Below the pieces are notes generated by a model. The model did not search any database, had not been told where the DNA came from, and saw nothing but the letters and a program-made list of their open reading frames with translations. A DNA stretch of 64,000 bases from assembly GCA_030144725.1 (NCBI GenBank), contig JASKMD010000008.1, positions 4,125,697 through 4,189,696 on the forward strand, read 5' to 3'. Below are positions 61,740-64,000 of the stretch, piece by piece. The translations under genes were made by a program, and so were the position numbers. The DNA is from Haematococcus lacustris. Taxonomy: Eukaryota > Chlorophyta > Chlorophyceae > Chlamydomonadales > Haematococcaceae. Within the stretch, counting starts at the first letter, position 1. Every line of letters begins with the position of its first letter.

Positions 61740-64000
61740 TCACTTCCTTCCTTCCAACCTGTTGACGATGGCAGCATACATTTTATACCCTGACTGAACA
61801 GCTGCCCCCACACCATTCCAAGCAGATGCCAGGAGCTGGGTGATCTGAGATGGCTGCAGTCCCGGATGCAGAGCCTCCATCCCAGCCCGCTTCATGGAGA
61901 GGTACAATGAGTAGCCACATAGACCCTGTTGGCCTCTCTTAGAGGGATCAGTGGTAGGGAGGGAGAGTGCAGTAGCCAGCTGTGAGAGCTTGCTTAGCTC
62001 GACCTCTTCAGCTACCTCCTTGAAGGACTGGCTCTCACTCCGGCCTGCCAGAGCACGGGCCTTCTCTTGCAGCTGGGTGATGAACGTGTCAGCACATGAT
62101 GCCACATCAGACCCTGTTCCCATAGGCTCCCCAAACTGAAGAGCCCTGTTCACAGAAGCTGCATCAGGGCTGTGCAATCCTGCTGCCACCCTGGCCTTCT
62201 TCAGTGCCCTAGAGGGTGTGGCCAGAGTCTCCTTAAGCCCCTGGACCCCTTCATAGGCATCATGTGCTGACATGGAGGGATTCTTTTTCAGCACCCTTCC
62301 AGCTAGGAAGCACTCTGGGTGTGTGTCCTCCAACCACTTTCGATGGCCAGACCATTGCCTTCCCACCCTGTTCTTGTTTGGCCCCTTGGCCTTGGCAGCG
62401 TCATTGACCCACTGCTGGTTAGCTTGCTGCTGCAGCTGCTCCACAGTCAAGCCCTTGACCGCCTTCAGGACCTCCAGGGTGAATATGCAGTCCTTGAAAG
62501 ACTCAATCTGACAGCTGTAGTTCTTCCCCTCCCTGTGGCGCTTCTCTGGGTCGGCCTCTAGCTGCTTTAAGGGTGGTCTGACTCCTTGCTGGCCTCTGTG
62601 CCATGCATCCTGGAAGCCCTGGAAGCTGTTAACGGACCTTAGCCACTCTCCCGGTCCTCCTTGGTTCTGTTTCCTAGCAGGAGGCTGGGATCCTGGGGGC
62701 CCAGCAGGCAGGGGGCTTGAGGGCTGTGGACCTCCGGGCCAGAGAGGCTGGGGGCCTCCGGGCCAGAGAGGCTGGGAGCCTGGGGGCCCTTGCAGGCTGG
62801 GGGCCTGGTGGCCCTGCAGGCTGGGGGCCTGGTGGCCCTGCAGGCTGGGGGCCTGGGGGCTGTGGCCCTGGGGGCTGTGGCCCTGGTGCCCCAGCAGGCT
62901 GTGGCCCTGGTGCCCCAGCAGGCTGTGGCCCTGGTGCCCCAGCAGGCTGTGGCCCTGGTGCCCCAGCAGGCTGTAGCCCTGGTGGCCCTGCAGGCTGGGG
63001 GCCTGGTGGCCCTGCAGGCTGGGGGCCTGGTGCCCCAGCAGGCTGTGGCCCTGGTGCCCCAGCAGGCTGTAGCCCTGGTGGCCCTGCAGGCTGGGGGCCT
63101 GGTGGCCCTGCAGGCTGTAGCCCTGGTGGCCCTGCAGGCTGGGGGCCTGGTGGCCCTGCAGGCTGGGGGCCTGGTGGCCCTGCAGGCTGGGGGCCTGGGG
63201 GCTGTGGCCCTGGGGGCTGTGGCCCTGGTGCCCCAGCAGGCTGTGGCCCTGGTGGCCCTGCAGGCTGTAGGCCTGGTGGCCCTGCAGGCTGGGGGCCTGG
63301 TGGCCCTGCAGGCTGGGGGCCTGGTGGCCCTGCAGGCTGGGGGCCTGGTGGCCCTGCAGGCTGGGGGCCTGGTGGCCCTGCAGGCTGGGGGCCTGGTGGC
63401 CCTGCAGGCTGGGGGCCTGGTGGCCCTGCAGGCTGGGGGCCTGGTGGCCCTGCAGGCTGGGGGCCTGGTGGCCCTGCAGGCTGGGGGCCTGGGGGCTGTG
63501 GCCCTGGGGGCTGTGGCCCTGGTGCCCCAGCAGGCTGTGGCCCTGGTGCCCCAGCAGGCTGTGGCCCTGGTGGCCCCTGCAGGCTGTGGCCCTGGTGCCC
63601 CAGCAGGCTGTGGCCCTGGTGCCCCAGCAGGCTGTGGCCCTGGTGCCCCAGCAGGCTGTGGCCCTGGTGCCCCAGCAGGCTGTGGCCCTGGTGCCCCAGC
63701 AGGCTGTAGCCCTGGTGGCCCTGCAGGCTGGGGGCCTGGTGGCCCTGCAGGCTGGGGGCCTGGGGGCTGTGGCCCTGGTGCCCCAGCAGGCTGTGGCCCT
63801 GGTGGCCCTGCAGGCTGTAGCCCTGGTGGCCCTGCAGGCTGGGGGCCTGGTGGCCCTGCAGGCTGGGGGCCTGGTGGCCCTGCAGGCTGGGGGCCTGGTG
63901 GCCCTGCAGGCTGGGGGCCTGGTGGCCCTGCAGGCTGGGGGCCTGGTGGCCCAGCAGGCTGTCAATGCGACTTGATAGGATGTCAATGCGACTGGATTGG
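61740..64000 (-). CDS. Repeat-containing protein with C-terminal HMG-box-like segment; 5' end beyond the window
   Basis: An open frame enters at the right edge and ends with the stop just below 61743. The first two thirds are encoded by a 24-bp minisatellite (GHQAPSLQ and LLGHQGHS units, with an earlier part in another repeat frame, CRATRPPA). The unique part starts near 62690: GGPGEWLRSVNSFQGFQDAW, GKNYSCQIESFKDCIFTLEV, LQQQANQQWVNDAAKAKG, RQWSGHRKWLEDTHPECF. The last 60 residues, GYSLYLSMKRAGMEALHPGL then QITQLLASAWNGVG and SGYKMYAAIVNRL, follow the spacing of an HMG box (GYxLF...P...I...W...K...Y). A DNA-binding role is inferred from that alone. Introns were not needed for this stretch. 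A transposon-borne gene is an alternative. Confidence 0.55.
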   Translation of the reverse strand, partial: NPVALTSYQVALTACWATRPPACRATRPPACRATRPPACRATRPPACRATRPPACRATRATACRATRATACWGTRATAPRPPACRATRPPACRATRATACWGTRATACWGTRATACWGTRATACWGTRATACWGTRATACRGHQGHSLLGHQGHSLLGHQGHSPQGHSPQAPSLQGHQAPSLQGHQAPSLQGHQAPSLQGHQAPSLQGHQAPSLQGHQAPSLQGHQAPSLQGHQAPSLQGHQAYSLQGHQGHSLLGHQGHSPQGHSPQAPSLQGHQAPSLQGHQAPSLQGHQGYSLQGHQAPSLQGHQGYSLLGHQGHSLLGHQAPSLQGHQAPSLQGHQGYSLLGHQGHSLLGHQGHSLLGHQGHSLLGHQGHSPQGHSPQAPSLQGHQAPSLQGHQAPSLQGPPGSQPLWPGGPQPLWPGGPQPSSPLPAGPPGSQPPARKQNQGGPGEWLRSVNSFQGFQDAWHRGQQGVRPPLKQLEADPEKRHREGKNYSCQIESFKDCIFTLEVLKAVKGLTVEQLQQQANQQWVNDAAKAKGPNKNRVGRQWSGHRKWLEDTHPECFLAGRVLKKNPSMSAHDAYEGVQGLKETLATPSRALKKARVAAGLHSPDAASVNRALQFGEPMGTGSDVASCADTFITQLQEKARALAGRSESQSFKEVAEEVELSKLSQLATALSLPTTDPSKRGQQGLCGYSLYLSMKRAGMEALHPGLQPSQITQLLASAWNGVGAAVQSGYKMYAAIVNRLEGRK
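62695..63965. repeat. 24-bp minisatellite (GGTGGCCCTGCAGGCTGGGGGCCT)
   Basis: About 50 units of 24 bp in which CTGCAGGCTGGGGGCCTGGTG alternates with CCCCAGCAGGCTGTGGCCCTGG. Unit length is a multiple of three, so frames persist on both strands. A one-base insertion (GGTGGCCCCTGCAGG near 63570) shifts the minus-strand reading of the repeat without a stop. Confidence 0.93.

Noticed and set aside
1..64000. Telomeric repeats explaining the terminal arrays
   Set aside because: No run of TTTAGGG, TTTTAGGG or TTAGGG was seen; the left-edge array has a 95-bp unit.

Overview
The window looks like nuclear DNA of a green alga, most likely a chlorophycean of the volvocalean type (Haematococcus- or Chlamydomonas-like). 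This is an inference. It rests on GC-rich sequence full of CAG/CTG and short-repeat expansions, intron-dense genes with short GT-AG introns, a plastid ClpR subunit, and L1-type retrotransposons packed head to tail. There are no bacterial operons, no CRISPR array, and no intact tRNA or rRNA gene that I can support.

Layout. 1-6.4 kb is repeat-rich: two minisatellites (95-bp and 58-bp units), a fold-back element, and a 2,117-bp non-autonomous LTR retrotransposon with near-identical 361-bp LTRs and a perfect 5-bp target duplication. 6.4-26.4 kb is the genic part. It holds an HtrA/Deg serine protease with a PDZ domain (+), a membrane-anchored pseudokinase (-), two hypothetical genes diverging from each other, a plastid Clp protease subunit of the non-catalytic ClpR type (+), and the DNA polymerase delta subunit POLD3 ending in a PCNA-binding box (+). 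Two related fragments there carry a motif resembling the last RuvC segment of Fanzor/TnpB nucleases. Exon structures were worked out by hand from splice sites, reading phase and family motifs.

27.1-60.05 kb is a head-to-tail array of at least six copies (A-F) of one L1-type non-LTR retrotransposon. Copies consist of a 5' region with a ~730-bp promoter-like monomer, ORF1 with a (GGGGCT)n array, ORF2 with AP-type endonuclease, reverse transcriptase and CCHC-like knuckle, and a short A-rich tail. No copy has an intact ORF2. Copy D is split by a 5,149-bp insertion with CACTA-like inverted termini and a 2-bp target duplication. That insertion is almost wholly arrays: GTAC-centred palindromes, GGGGCG, GGGCT and GCA-rich repeats. 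Copy C carries a 315-bp relative-type fold-back element. A solo LTR (60.06-60.47 kb) closes the array. At the right edge a gene with a long 24-bp minisatellite and a C-terminal HMG-box-like segment runs off the window.

The genes do not form one pathway. The HtrA protease and ClpR are both protein quality-control components, and POLD3 is a replication factor. The most interesting reading is that the LINE array resembles the Zepp-like clusters reported at centromeres of some green algae. The CACTA-like element inside it offers an unusually clear case of palindromic subterminal arrays.
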